DNA of 64,000 bases from contig NC_016460.1 of assembly GCF_000226115.1 (NCBI RefSeq), forward strand, positions 682,001-746,000. The letters are read 5' to 3'. Shown piece after piece: positions 47,596 through 57,561 of this stretch. A program made the position numbers and the translations under genes. The DNA is from Thermothielavioides terrestris NRRL 8126 (taxonomy: Eukaryota > Ascomycota > Sordariomycetes > Sordariales > Chaetomiaceae). The notes under the pieces were generated by a model, which had not been told where the DNA came from, did not search any database, and saw only the letters and a program-made list of their open reading frames with translations. Numbering within the stretch: position 1 is the stretch's first letter; each line of letters opens with the position of its first letter.

Positions 47596-47813
47596 TGTTA
47601 GAACCTAGGCCTCAATGCTAGGGGCTCGGTACCCACGGGCTGTACTGCTGTAATTAGGATCTACCAGAGCTATAGATCAGGATGCCTAGAGTAGCCCTCT
47701 CCTATATACACTTTGATCAATACAACGAACAACACCTTCATTGATCACTATCTCTATATATTAGGCACTTCGTGATAGCTTCATTGTCTCCATCCTACGC
47801 AGTAGCTCTGTCA
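47596..47813 (+). repeat. Right LTR of outer Copia (empty site of the MITE)
   Basis: 218 bp, TGTTAGAACC to GCTCTGTCA. It contains the single uninterrupted CCTCTCCT (about 47696-47703) at the point where the left LTR holds the MITE. The inner half is mildly RIPed, the outer half intact. Confidence 0.93.
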
Positions 47814-47818
47814 GCTGT

Positions 47819-48754
47819 CAGATGTGTCTGAGCAAGGAAGTTTAATTATGCTTGAAAGGCTCGAGAGGCATCTTGATCACCGCTCTCCGCAATCGGCGCG
47901 ACTGCTGACCGGTCACAAGGGCAATGCTAGCTAGTAGGGTAGCACCGGAGAACTAGGTAATTGGAATACATATCCTGCTTTGAAACGCAAACCTTTGGCT
48001 CCCCTAAAGTCCTCTTCACCGTCCGCCTCCCCCAGCAGCGCTCCTCTCAGAAGTTTGTGTTGAGTCCCGCGGTAAATGGTTCGACTTGGCTAGCCTGACG
48101 GCCCAAACAAATGGCCCAGGGTATAGGCGGGCAAGTGACGCGCTGCCGTCGCTGCTGTGAATAAGGAAATGCCTGACATTATTCGTGTCTAAATGCACCT
48201 ATGAGCGTTGGATACACGCTGCAGGTAGGCATAGGTAATCGGAACAGGACTTGATAGGGCACCAATCAGCCTCAAGAAGTGAAGTCTAAGGTAGGTGAAC
48301 AGAACTAACAATCCAATTGAAACCGACTTCTTTGTTTAATTTTCATTTTTTCTTTTTCTTTTTTTTTATTTTTTTTTATAGCCCTGGGCTTCTGTTTGTC
48401 GGCATGGCGCTCTCGCCCTGGCACAAGCTTGATGTACTCCTGATAGGTAGGAGCCGATAATCATGATCGACACTGACGCTATTTCAGATTGCGAATGCCG
48501 TTAGTGTGGTTGTTGTTCAGGGATGTGGTCATTGTGGTGCGGACTTCACAGTGTCGAGCCCGCTGCGTGGTGGGGGCAACGAGTGTGAGCGGCCATCCAA
48601 AGTTCGACGCCGGTGTTTCCTGACGGCCGATTTGCGCGGTTGCCGAGCGCAATTTCCGCCCCATTTTCTCTACGCGCCCCAGGTCCGCGCAACGCAACCC
48701 GCGCCGCAGGTTCCCGCCGCTACCGAAAGCAGTACGTGCGCCGGCTGCCGGGTC
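47819..48754. other. Intergenic region and 5' side of the helicase gene
   Basis: Un-RIPed DNA. A pyrimidine-rich stretch with long T runs at 48340-48380 is typical of fungal promoters and likely belongs to the helicase gene. The helicase frame is open upstream of the ATG to 48506, but only a GTG is available there, so the extension is not called. A 60-codon minus-strand frame (48016-48198) shows nothing recognisable. Confidence 0.5.
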
Positions 48755-51094
48755 ATGGAGCCCGACGGGGCCGAAGCCAGGAAACGCTTATGGGGCGGGA
48801 AACCTCCACAACCTCCGCCCGGGCTCCCTGGCAATGGCGACTCGATTGCGCCGCTGATGCACACCGGCCCGGCGCTGCCGCCAAGACGGGCAAGCGGCGG
48901 CGGCCCCGCGGCCCCGGCCCCCGCTGTGTCTGCTCTGAGAAAACGGCACAGCGAGTTGGAGCTGGGCGAACATTTTGCTGGTGGCTCCATGCCCGACGAG
49001 CCGACAGCGAAGCGACAGAAAGCTGAGACCGCCGCCGGGACCACCGGCCCGTCAGTCATCGAGATCAAGGACAGCGATGATGAGGAAGACGACTCCTTGG
49101 TCTCCGACATGGAGGAATGGGATGCGCTCCTCAATGCTGCGCAACTGCCTCCGCCCGGAACCCATGCCGCGCTTTCACGCCCGACCACAGGAACATCGCC
49201 GCCCGTGGACCACCTGGGCCGCCCGCTCTCGGAAGCGACGCTTGCCGTTGCGCGAGAATACTGGGACTGCCAGCGGAAGCTTGATTCATGCCCGCTCGAC
49301 GAACAGCGCGCACCGGGAACTGCACTGCCAATTGACCTTTTACTCCAGCTCGCATGGCACCGCCGGGCGTATACTAAGCTGGTGCTGGGAGTTGACAAAC
49401 TCGAACCCGGCACGCGCACCTACGAGCCACCTCATGTCGATCCACTCCCACCTGCTCCCTCTCCAGCTCCCCCTCCTGCTCCTGGCCAGCCTCCTCAAGA
49501 ATCCAGTGTGGCGACCTCTGCATTGCCAAGCGCTCCGCAGGCTGAGCCCCAAAGGGAACCGATCCTTTGCCCAGAACAGCTGGAGCTCGTTGAGCTCGCG
49601 GCCAGCGGCCGCAACATATTCTACACGGGCTCCGCCGGCTGCGGCAAGTCCACCGTTCTGCACGCCATCAAGAAGCGTCTAAACGAAATGGGGAAGACGG
49701 TCCGCGTCATGGCGCCTACCGGCAAGGTCGCTCTCGCCATCAACGGCACGACTACCTGGACGTTCGCCGGATGGACGCCCGACCATCACAAGCGAGAGCT
49801 GAAAGCCCTGGAGAGACTGGCGTGGGGCCGAAACACCCGCAGACGCTTTAGGGAAACTGACACCATCATCATCGACGAGATCAGCATGGTGGAGAACCTA
49901 CATTTTGAGCGGTTGAACGCAGTCATGAAAGTCGGTCGCTCCAGCGACTTGCCGTTCGGCGGTGTTCAGGTCATCGTCACCGGCGACTTTTGCCAGCTGC
50001 CCCCCGTCAAGCCCTTCCAGCACTGCATCAGCTGCGGCAGCGACCTTGCCTCCAGCGCCGAAGAGGAGGACACGATGTACAGCTGTCCGAGGTGTAAGAC
50101 AACGTACCGCGACAGCGACAAATGGGCCTTTCGAAGCAGAGCTTGGGAGGAGTGCAACTTTGTCCATGTGCACCTCAAGTCCATTCACCGCCAAAGCGAT
50201 AACCAGTTCATCTCGATGCTGCAGAAATGCCGCCTCGGCGTCCCATTTACCCCGGAAGAGGTCGACATCCTGATGAACCACCGCTCCGTCACGGCCAACG
50301 CAGTGAAGCTGTTCTCGACACGCGAGGAGGTCCGGCGCACCAACGAAGAGGCCTTCGCACGGCTCAAGACGCCGCCTCATCCGTACCTCTGCTTCGACAA
50401 GTTCCTCTGGGACGAGGAAAGACACCCACATCTCGCATACAAAAACCAGAAGAACCCGGATGGCTCGCTCCGCGCGCTGGACGACCATCGTTTTGACAGG
50501 CGCATCCAGCTCAAGATAGGCATGCTGGTCGTCCTGCTGGTCAACCTCGACCTGCCGGCCGGCCTGTGCAACGGCAGCCAGGGCATCGTCGCCGGGTTTG
50601 AGCCGTACGACCCGCAGAAGCTGCCTCGCAAGGCCGACCGCCCGGGCGAGGTCGGCATCGTGGGCCAGTACGCGACCGTCAAGGAGACGCACATCCAGCA
50701 GTTCGCAGAACAGCAGCTGCAGGACCCGCTGCGGCGGGAGATGCCGCTGGGCTGGCCCATCGTGCGGTTCCTGAACGGTTCGACCCGCGTGATATTCCCA
50801 GAGTGCCAGGTGCACGAGCTCGGCGACCGACAGCCTTACTCGCTGCTCTGTCGCACGCAGATACCGCTGACCGCGGCGTGGGCGTTGAGTATCCACAAGT
50901 CCCAGGGCATGACGCTGGACCGCGTGGTCGTGAACCTCTCGCGCGCGTTCGAGGAGGGGCAGGTGTATGTTGCGCTGTCGCGCGCGACTTCGCTGGAGGG
51001 GCTGAAGATCGAGGGCGACCCGGGCGGACTGGCGGTGGGCAAGGGGGGGAACGCGCAGGTGAGGCAGTTTCTGAGGGAGAAGTTTGGGATGTGA
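48755..51094 (+). CDS. PIF1-like ATP-dependent DNA helicase with zinc-ribbon insertion
   Basis: A superfamily 1B helicase that would unwind DNA 5' to 3' using ATP, in the nucleus or mitochondria. The first in-frame ATG is at 48755, giving 779 residues without introns. Residues 1-260 are a disordered Pro/Ala-rich region with an acidic patch (DSDDEEDD). The core starts near 275: Walker A GSAGCGKST at 292-300, APTGKVA, Walker B IIIDEISM at 371-378, and VTGDFCQLPPV from 408. Motif VI is YVALSRATSLEGL from 738, after IHKSQGMTLD. Between motif III and the next core block sits a zinc-ribbon-like pair, C424/C427 and C444/C447 (CISC, CPRC), not found in standard Pif1. No Rep domain is present, so it is not a Helitron protein. 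GC-rich and un-RIPed, it lies between two transposon blocks. Telomere or repair roles known for Pif1 are only suggested here. Confidence 0.88.
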   Translation: MEPDGAEARKRLWGGKPPQPPPGLPGNGDSIAPLMHTGPALPPRRASGGGPAAPAPAVSALRKRHSELELGEHFAGGSMPDEPTAKRQKAETAAGTTGPSVIEIKDSDDEEDDSLVSDMEEWDALLNAAQLPPPGTHAALSRPTTGTSPPVDHLGRPLSEATLAVAREYWDCQRKLDSCPLDEQRAPGTALPIDLLLQLAWHRRAYTKLVLGVDKLEPGTRTYEPPHVDPLPPAPSPAPPPAPGQPPQESSVATSALPSAPQAEPQREPILCPEQLELVELAASGRNIFYTGSAGCGKSTVLHAIKKRLNEMGKTVRVMAPTGKVALAINGTTTWTFAGWTPDHHKRELKALERLAWGRNTRRRFRETDTIIIDEISMVENLHFERLNAVMKVGRSSDLPFGGVQVIVTGDFCQLPPVKPFQHCISCGSDLASSAEEEDTMYSCPRCKTTYRDSDKWAFRSRAWEECNFVHVHLKSIHRQSDNQFISMLQKCRLGVPFTPEEVDILMNHRSVTANAVKLFSTREEVRRTNEEAFARLKTPPHPYLCFDKFLWDEERHPHLAYKNQKNPDGSLRALDDHRFDRRIQLKIGMLVVLLVNLDLPAGLCNGSQGIVAGFEPYDPQKLPRKADRPGEVGIVGQYATVKETHIQQFAEQQLQDPLRREMPLGWPIVRFLNGSTRVIFPECQVHELGDRQPYSLLCRTQIPLTAAWALSIHKSQGMTLDRVVVNLSRAFEEGQVYVALSRATSLEGLKIEGDPGGLAVGKGGNAQVRQFLREKFGM

Positions 51095-51529
51095 TCAACT
51101 GTCTGCATAGAAGGCTGTAATTCCGCGTTGGGTACCTACCTGGTCAATGTGGGACAAACTGGCGTCTTCCCGAAAAGCGAATGAGGATTAAGGTGGCACG
51201 CAAACAAACAGCTAAGGTGTGCTCAGGTCGTTGTTTCAGCCCATCAATCTGCCTTCGCTGTTCAAGGACTAAGCCCCCCATCATTGATGCTTCAGGCCTG
51301 CTCACGCCGATCCTCCCGGCTCTGCCCTCCCAAAATAGTGTACATACCTCTCGCTCTCCTTTAAAGTGTAAGCCTCACCCACGGCGCGGACACATTCCAC
51401 TCTTCAAGAGGCGCGAGGCCATCACCAGAAACACACGCGGAACGCGGAACGGGAGTAACGCCCCCCGACCGTGAGCCCAATCGCTAACTGGAGACCCTGG
51501 GCCTCACTGGCGGGGTTTGACCGTTAGAG
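51095..51529. other. Intergenic region between helicase and MULE
   Basis: Un-RIPed DNA holding the helicase 3' side. A 97-codon frame (51181-51474) has no recognisable motif. The MULE target duplication CGTTAGAG occupies 51522-51529. Confidence 0.5.
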
Positions 51530-51567
51530 GGTCGTCGTTAAAGAGGTCCCGCCAAGACTAATTTCCG
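51530..51567 (+). repeat. MULE left terminal inverted repeat
   Basis: Begins GGTCGTCGTTAAAGAGG. It pairs with 57516-57553 in inverted orientation and with both ends of the MITE. It is un-RIPed. Confidence 0.9.
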
Positions 51568-52789
51568 GCCCCTGTTAACGCCACCCCCCTACCACAACTC
51601 GAAGTACTGTAGCAGTACCGGTAGAGGGTCTTTGTATATATTCTAGGGTATAGCGCGCTTAAAGGTGGGTAACAGCGCGCTTACGCTGTAGGCTAGCTAT
51701 AAGCTATCGCTATATCTACGCTATATTAGTTAAGTCTACGTAGTAGGTGATATAACCTACTTTAGAGCTACTACTATCTTACTATATAAGAATAGGTTAT
51801 ATATAGAGGCTATAGCTAGGCTAAGGAAGTATAAGACTATATTTGACCTAGGTAGAGCTTAGTTAGCTACTAGGTAGCGACGGAAACGTATTAAAATAAA
51901 AGAATTGAACTTAAGTATCTACTTTACCCTTATCTTTATCTTTATCTTTACTACTCTTTCTACTTTAAATTTCCTTATACTATACTAATTAGCTATTAGC
52001 TAACTATAAAGTAGAGGTATAGTATATTTATAATATTCTACTCGATATTTATAAAGTGCCTATATATCTAGGTTAAGGCTTTAATATATCGCTTAGCCTC
52101 CTCTAAGGCATCTTAAGCTAGCTAGGCTAACTCCTTAGTAACGATAGCTAGCTACTCGATAGCTATAGCCTAGCGCTCCACTACTAGAGCAACTCTCTCT
52201 TTAATGCTCTACTAGGGCTTAGCCCTAGTAAGTAAAAGATAAGCTATAGAGGTAGTGAAAGCGCTAGATATAAGTATACTAGCGCTAGCTAGGGGTAGGG
52301 CGATAATAGTCTCCTTATATATTATACCTTTTAGTGCTAGTTAATTAAATATAAATATAAGGTAGCTATAGAGCTATATAGCTTATAAATAGTTGTAACT
52401 AAACGTCTATTCTATGCCTTAAGGTTAGTAGGCAAAGGCTTATCCTTATCGACTTTAAGGACTTACTTATACTATTTAATAATCTCTAACTAAATTATAG
52501 AAGGTAGCTACTAGTAGTTTATTAATATTGGACTAATAGTTGTTTATTAATTAATGTTATTTATAAAAACGTAGGACTTAGTATAGCCTTACTTAGTATA
52601 CTCCTAGTATATATTGCCTAGATCTATATACTAGTTAACAAATATAAACCTAATATATTAAAAAATATAATATTATATTTATTCTCTTAGAAGTAGTAGG
52701 CCTATATATCCCTATTATAAATATATATAATGTAGACTATATATAGTATTGCCTATACCTCACTATAGTCGAGCTTCTCTTTCTTCTTT

Positions 52790-55700
52790 TTAGCCTACCC
52801 AACGTTAGCTAGCTATTAACTAGTATCTAAACAACATTCTTTACTAAAGACTTTGTACCTAAGGACCTAGCTAAATGCTTCTAAAGGTTGTTAGGCGTAA
52901 CTAGCTTGGACTTGCCCTTATTAGCGGGGGTAATAAGGGTAGTAGGGGTAGCGGGGGCGGGGGAGGCGGAGGGGGCTAACTACTTACTAATAGCGTTCTT
53001 ACTACTAGTATTAGTGTTAATAGTAGTAGTAGGCGTAGAGCGTATATAGGAGTGCTACTACTGCTAGCTAGGGGTGGTAGAGGCTAGGGGGACGAGGGGG
53101 GCTAGCTATTTACTAATAGCGTTCTTGCTACTAGTACTAGTGTTGGTAATAATAGTAGGCGTAGAATACGTAGGGTAGGCGTAAGAGCGCTACTACTACT
53201 AGCTAGGGGTGGTGGAAAGGGTGGCGACTAGGGCAAGGGGGGCGATAGGAGCTAGCTACTTGCTAGTAGCGCCCTCGTTGGTAGTAGTAGTAGTAGTAGT
53301 AGTAGTAGTAATAGTAGGCGTAGAGCGTATAGAGTGCGTAAGGCAAGGCTAGAGGCGCTACTACTACTAGTTGGAGGTAGTAGAAAAGTTGGTAGCGAGG
53401 GCTAGGGGGGTAGCAGGAGCTAGCTACTCGCAACAGTAGAAGCGTCGTTGTTAGCAATAGTAGGGGGGTTGTTCTCCTTATATAGCTCTATATCGTTATA
53501 TTTGAAGTTGCTATATAACTTAATTAGCTACTACTAATTATAATACTATTGTGATTTCGACCGATTTTTCAACTTAATTAACTTATAGAGTATATAAAAA
53601 GTGTAGATTAAAGCTATAATGTAGCTAATTAGCTTTTTAGCGATAGCGACAATAGAAATAGCTTTAAATCAACTTATATAATAGCAACGTAGTTAGGCAA
53701 GTAGACAGTAATGGCTATAGCTATAAGGTTGGAAGAAGGAAAGAAAGAAGAAGTGGGTAGAAGGCTCTAAAGCAGTAGAAAAAGCTATAGCCTATATACC
53801 TATATAATTCTTAAAGAATTGAAGGTTTTAATATTAATTATATAAAATAAACATTGTTCATTTTTTAGAATCTATCTAACTATAAAGTATCTAGACTAGT
53901 AGTAAAATAGTAGCTAGCTAGCATCTTTTCTATATTTATATTCCTTCTTTAATTTCTTTATAAAGCTAAGTTCAAAGGTTAAAATGAAATTTCTATTTAT
54001 CTACAATTTTATATAGTATTAAGCCCGCTTTTAGAAACTTCGATCAACTCTATAAAGTTTGTTCTAAGGCTAAGACTTAGACTATTAGCAACACTTACTA
54101 TATCTTAGTATTATAGAAACTCCTTTCTAAGTACACTAATTAGCTAGGAACTAAGCAACTCGCTTATAGTCTAGTAGCTAGCTAGCTACTAATCCTCTAA
54201 CTTCTAGCTATTAGTTATTATAAAGTTCCTTAAAGTTGGAGGTAGGAATAAGGATATAAAGTAGTACGATCTAGCGGCTAGCTAGTATTCAACTAGAGAA
54301 CTATATATTACTACTTATTGCTAAGATATAAACGAAAGAATATCTAACCCCTAAACCTATTATAGATCCTCCTAAACCTTGCCTAATAGCTTCCCTAGAA
54401 TATAGTCGAGATCCTCTTACGAGCTATATATTGTCTATACGTTATCCTAGATCCTATATATCGTAGTTTATAGCAACTATATTAGCTCCTAGACCTATAG
54501 AAATAGCTACCGATTAACAGAGACCTCGTCTAAGCTAATAAGATCTACTAGCTATAGAACGACGCTATAGTATATCCTAAACCCCTTCGCTTCTAAGATA
54601 TTGACTAGCTATTAGAAGTACTTTAGCTACAACGAGTTCGTTAACAAGTAATAATACTAGATATACGAGTAGGGGAGCAACTAGCTCCTGAACTATATAC
54701 ACCTATAGCGAAAGATACTAACTAGCTCTAGAATTAGAGTATCCTATAAGAGCTAAGCAACTTGATCCGCCTAGTTGACTATATTATAGTAGTCTAAGTT
54801 ATAACGTTTATCTAGAGTAGCCTACCTAAGTATAGAGACCTCGGTAGCAATGTCGGTAGTACCCTAGGTAGTTAGCTATAGCAGCTAGACAACTATTATA
54901 CCGCTCTACCACTATCTATCGTTGTACTATAGACTAGGGAACTAGTCCAGTATAAAAACGCTATTGAAGTCGAGAGGCTCGTTAATATCGAACCGTTTAT
55001 ATACTATCAACAGCTTATATACAATTAGTATTTAAGCTTACTTAGATAGCTTGTTAAAGCCCTAGCTATCAAACTGCTTTATATATATAGCTAGGAGTAT
55101 ATACTTAAGACTCCTAAACTTAGCTTAAATTGCTTTATTTCAATAGTCTTATATATAGTGATCAAGGTGAATGATTAAACTAGTAAAAGGGAAGGTGCTA
55201 GCTATTTGCTACTTCAATATAGGCTTAGCGTTCTTAACCTTTGAGTACTATCCTTCAACTACATTTGTTATAGTGATCTAGTAGAGTAGAGGGGTCGTAT
55301 CTTATACCTAATACACCTATAGTCAAATATTACTTAGCCAATTGTTCTTTAAATACTATTTAAGCCTATTGGTACTAACGTAAGTAATAGCAGCCTCAAT
55401 AGACTCTATATAGCCTTTTTTCGAACGATAGTTTAGAAGAGTAGTTGCTATATAGCTAAGGCACTCCTTGTTGATACTAATCTAGCACTTTAAAGTCTTC
55501 TAGCAATGCTTTATATAAAGGAGATATTATATATATAGAAGGCTATGCTCATTATAGCCAAATGCCTCCTAGATAGTAAGTTATTTAGCTATAGAGTCGT
55601 CGATGATTATATATTTTAAGAGCTAGCCCCTATTAGTTACTCCCCTACACTACTCTAGTAGTACGTCTAGGTATACTATAATGCTATTAGTAGTCTACCT

Positions 55701-56600
55701 CTCTATAAAGAAGTAAGTAGAAGAGAGCTAATAGCTATTGAAGTCCTAAACTATAATTGTAAATAGGTACTAACCACTATAGGCAATCTTATAAATAGTA
55801 TCTATAATCGCTAGTTGGCTATACTTTTTTAGTATATCCAATAGGTCTTTATATACAAAGACCAATATAGAGGAGTTTTCGCTAAGTATAGTCAATGCCT
55901 TATACTTATATCGATCACTACAAGCTAGTAGCTAGGTAACGGCTTCTACGAATTCTACCTCTTTAAAAACCTTATAGGACTATGCCTTATGATTATTACG
56001 TTTATAGAGCTTAAGAGATCTACGAAGGTTACGAATCTCTTAGGTCGTAATATACTAGCCATCTATATAGTAAAGACGTACCCTAGCCTTAGGAGTTTCA
56101 ACGTAGCTACGTAGCTAGTGTTCTATAGCGCTATCGCTATATCTAATAGTAAGAAGATAGGCAATATACTCTATAATAGTATATAGGCGTTTAACTATCT
56201 CGATATCTTCTATCGAGTGATTGTACCTATAGCGAATTACAATATCAACAGTACTATCGTTATACTAAACCTTATAGAGAGTATAGTGGTATAGCTCTAT
56301 ATTCTATAGCGCCCTATTGCGTTTACCTTGCCCTTTAGTCTTTTATAGCGTTTTCCAAAGGCAGCAATGGAATATAGTCTTCATTTACCATTGCCTTAGG
56401 GCGTCTCTCCTACTATAGAAATACGATATCTAGCGCTATTCGGCTTACTAGGCTATATATAGGAGGGTAAACTCACCCTCTTTAAACTAGTGTTCTTAGA
56501 TCTTTTAAATATTATTGGAAATTGCAAGGCTACTATTTAACGCCTTAGGCTCTAGTCTAGATAGGCAAATTAGAGATATATACCTATATCTATATCTAGA
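52790..56600 (-). pseudogene. MULE transposase remnant
   Basis: Minus-strand frame, readable with TAG/TAA as Gln. A segment near 55.8 kb reads LAIIDTIYKIAYSGQYLF, then FNSYQLSSTYFFIE, matching the first Asp region of MULE transposases. Near 55.6 kb YIIIDDSIAEQLAI corresponds to the second Asp (TDDSAAEQ-type). Next, EHSLLYIQYLLYIKHCQKTL and NWLSNIQLQVYQV match the following conserved region. Near 54.9-55.0 kb PLDFNSVFILDQFPSLQY begins a C-terminal domain, which I cannot name. The far C-terminus has SPAPATPTTLITPANKGKS-like text before the tandem repeats are reached on the other side. Heavy stops: not functional. Introns and exact limits not resolved. Confidence 0.6.
52930..53455. repeat. Tandem minisatellite within the MULE coding region
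   Basis: Three to four degenerate units of roughly 130-170 bp, each with GCTAGCTACTTRCTARTAGCG, a (TAG)n run, GGCGTAGAGCGTAT and CTACTACTACTAGCTAGGGG. They are GC-richer than their surroundings. On the minus strand they read as a repeated Ser/Thr/Gln-rich peptide (for example STPSQQQQHSY with stops as Gln, then RSTPT and SKNAISK). This would be a repeated low-complexity C-terminal region of the transposon protein. Confidence 0.6.
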
Positions 56601-56940
56601 AGCTAGTTCCTCTATAGAGGAACTATCTCCCTTATTAGACAGTTCATTGGACAATGCAGAGCTGTCTAGTAGCTAGGCAAAGGCTAGAGCAGGACTAGGA
56701 ATACTACTCGATTATAACGATTGTACAATTAGAGGCTTAGGGATAAAGAGAAGCTAGAGCAATATCTACTAAGTAGCTAGATCGAGGTTAGGTTTAGTAG
56801 GTATATATTCTAAGACTAGGGAGCTCGCTATAGATATAGTATTAGTAATTTAACGTTAGTAATTAAATTCGCCATTTAACTAAACGGCATTTATATATTG
56901 AAAAGGACTAAGGACGCTAATAGACTATAGATACTACGTT

Positions 56941-57069
56941 GTTTTATTACTAGCTATATAGTATATCGTTTTATTACTAGCTATATAGTATATCGTTTTA
57001 TTACTAACTATATAGTATATCGTTTTACTACTAGCTATATAGTATATCGTTTTATTGCTAACTATATAA
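56941..57069. repeat. 27-bp tandem repeat, about five copies
   Basis: Unit GTTTTATTACTAGCTATATA plus GTATATC, starting at 56941, 56968, 56995, 57022 and 57049. It lies near the right end of the MULE. Immediately beyond are two direct copies (about 57.08-57.13 and 57.20-57.25 kb) of CTATAGCTAGATCAATGNTN followed by AGCAACTACTAAT, possible subterminal transposase-binding repeats. Confidence 0.75.
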
Positions 57070-57515
57070 ATTAAGCTAGTCTATAGCTAGATCAATGCTA
57101 AGCAACTACTAATTAGCAAATAGTAAAACAATGGAACTTACTTAGTATATCTTCTAGTTACTAGCTATATAAAGCGAGCCGATCTATAATAGAATACTAG
57201 TCTATAGCTAGATCAATGATTAGCAACTACTAATATATACTAGTAGTAAACTAGTTGACTAACTTACTAATAGGATCTATTAGATATAAGCTAAATATAT
57301 AGTTCTATAGCGATACAACGTTGTAATATAGGTCGAAGCACAATAAAGGGTAGGTATAGACGTGGATTGGTTAGGGAAACGTAGGCAAGATGCAAACTAG
57401 CGGCTAGGCAACTACTGATACGATATAGGCGTAAGGACCATTGTATAGAAATTGTTAAGTGGCGGCAAAAGGAGTGACTTCTAAGCGTAGGACCCACGGG
57501 TATCTGTAGGGACTA

Positions 57516-57553
57516 CGGAAATTAGGCTTGGCGGGACCTCTTAAACGTCTACC
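57516..57553 (-). repeat. MULE right terminal inverted repeat
   Basis: Inverted copy of the left repeat with four differences. It is followed by the target duplication CGTTAGAG (57554-57561). Confidence 0.9.
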
Positions 57554-57561
57554 CGTTAGAG

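Larger units (their letters stand above)
3326..47813 (+). mobile_element. Outer Copia retrotransposon, RIPed, containing the whole nested island
   Basis: The outermost element is bounded by LTRs 3326-3941 (218 bp once the MITE and its target duplication are removed) and 47596-47813 (218 bp), both of TG...CA type. A 5-bp target duplication GCTGT lies at 3321-3325 and 47814-47818. Its own DNA survives in three pieces, 3942-4590, 11875-13187 and 43748-47595, together about 5.8 kb, a normal Copia interior. A purine-rich tract (47582-47595) abuts the right LTR. Order gag, protease, integrase, RT, RNase H identifies Copia (Pseudoviridae-type) on the plus strand. It is dead: TAG/TAA codons are everywhere and it is split by two other elements. 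Confidence 0.9.
51530..57553 (-). mobile_element. Mutator-like DNA transposon (MULE), RIPed, 6.0 kb
   Basis: 38-bp terminal inverted repeats (51530-51567 and 57516-57553) differ at four positions and share GAGGTCCCGCCAAG with the MITE at 3434-3823. The target duplication CGTTAGAG lies at 51522-51529 and 57554-57561, or 9 bp with a shared C. The interior codes a degenerate transposase on the minus strand whose DDE region resembles fungal (Hop-type) MULEs. An 8-9 bp duplication and long terminal repeats fit that assignment. hAT elements also duplicate 8 bp, but the transposase remnant argues against hAT. Confidence 0.83.

Noticed and set aside
3326..47813. AT-rich island as a centromere or other structural AT block
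   Set aside because: The composition is explained by RIP of identifiable, bounded transposons. Nothing in the sequence alone shows a centromere, although centromeres of some fungi are built from such DNA.
48506..48754. Helicase start at 48506
   Set aside because: The codon is GTG, not used as a nuclear start in fungi. The first in-frame ATG is at 48755.
49898..50896. 332-codon minus-strand frame opposite the helicase
   Set aside because: It is a GC-driven shadow of the helicase reading frame.
48755..51094. Helitron helicase
   Set aside because: There is no Rep (HUH) domain upstream and no Helitron ends were seen; the gene is a stand-alone PIF1-like protein.
51530..57553. hAT superfamily assignment from the 8-bp target duplication
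   Set aside because: The interior minus-strand remnant matches the MULE transposase order (IIDTIYK, then IIDDSIAEQ), terminal repeats are long, and the duplication is also 9 bp if a shared C is counted.
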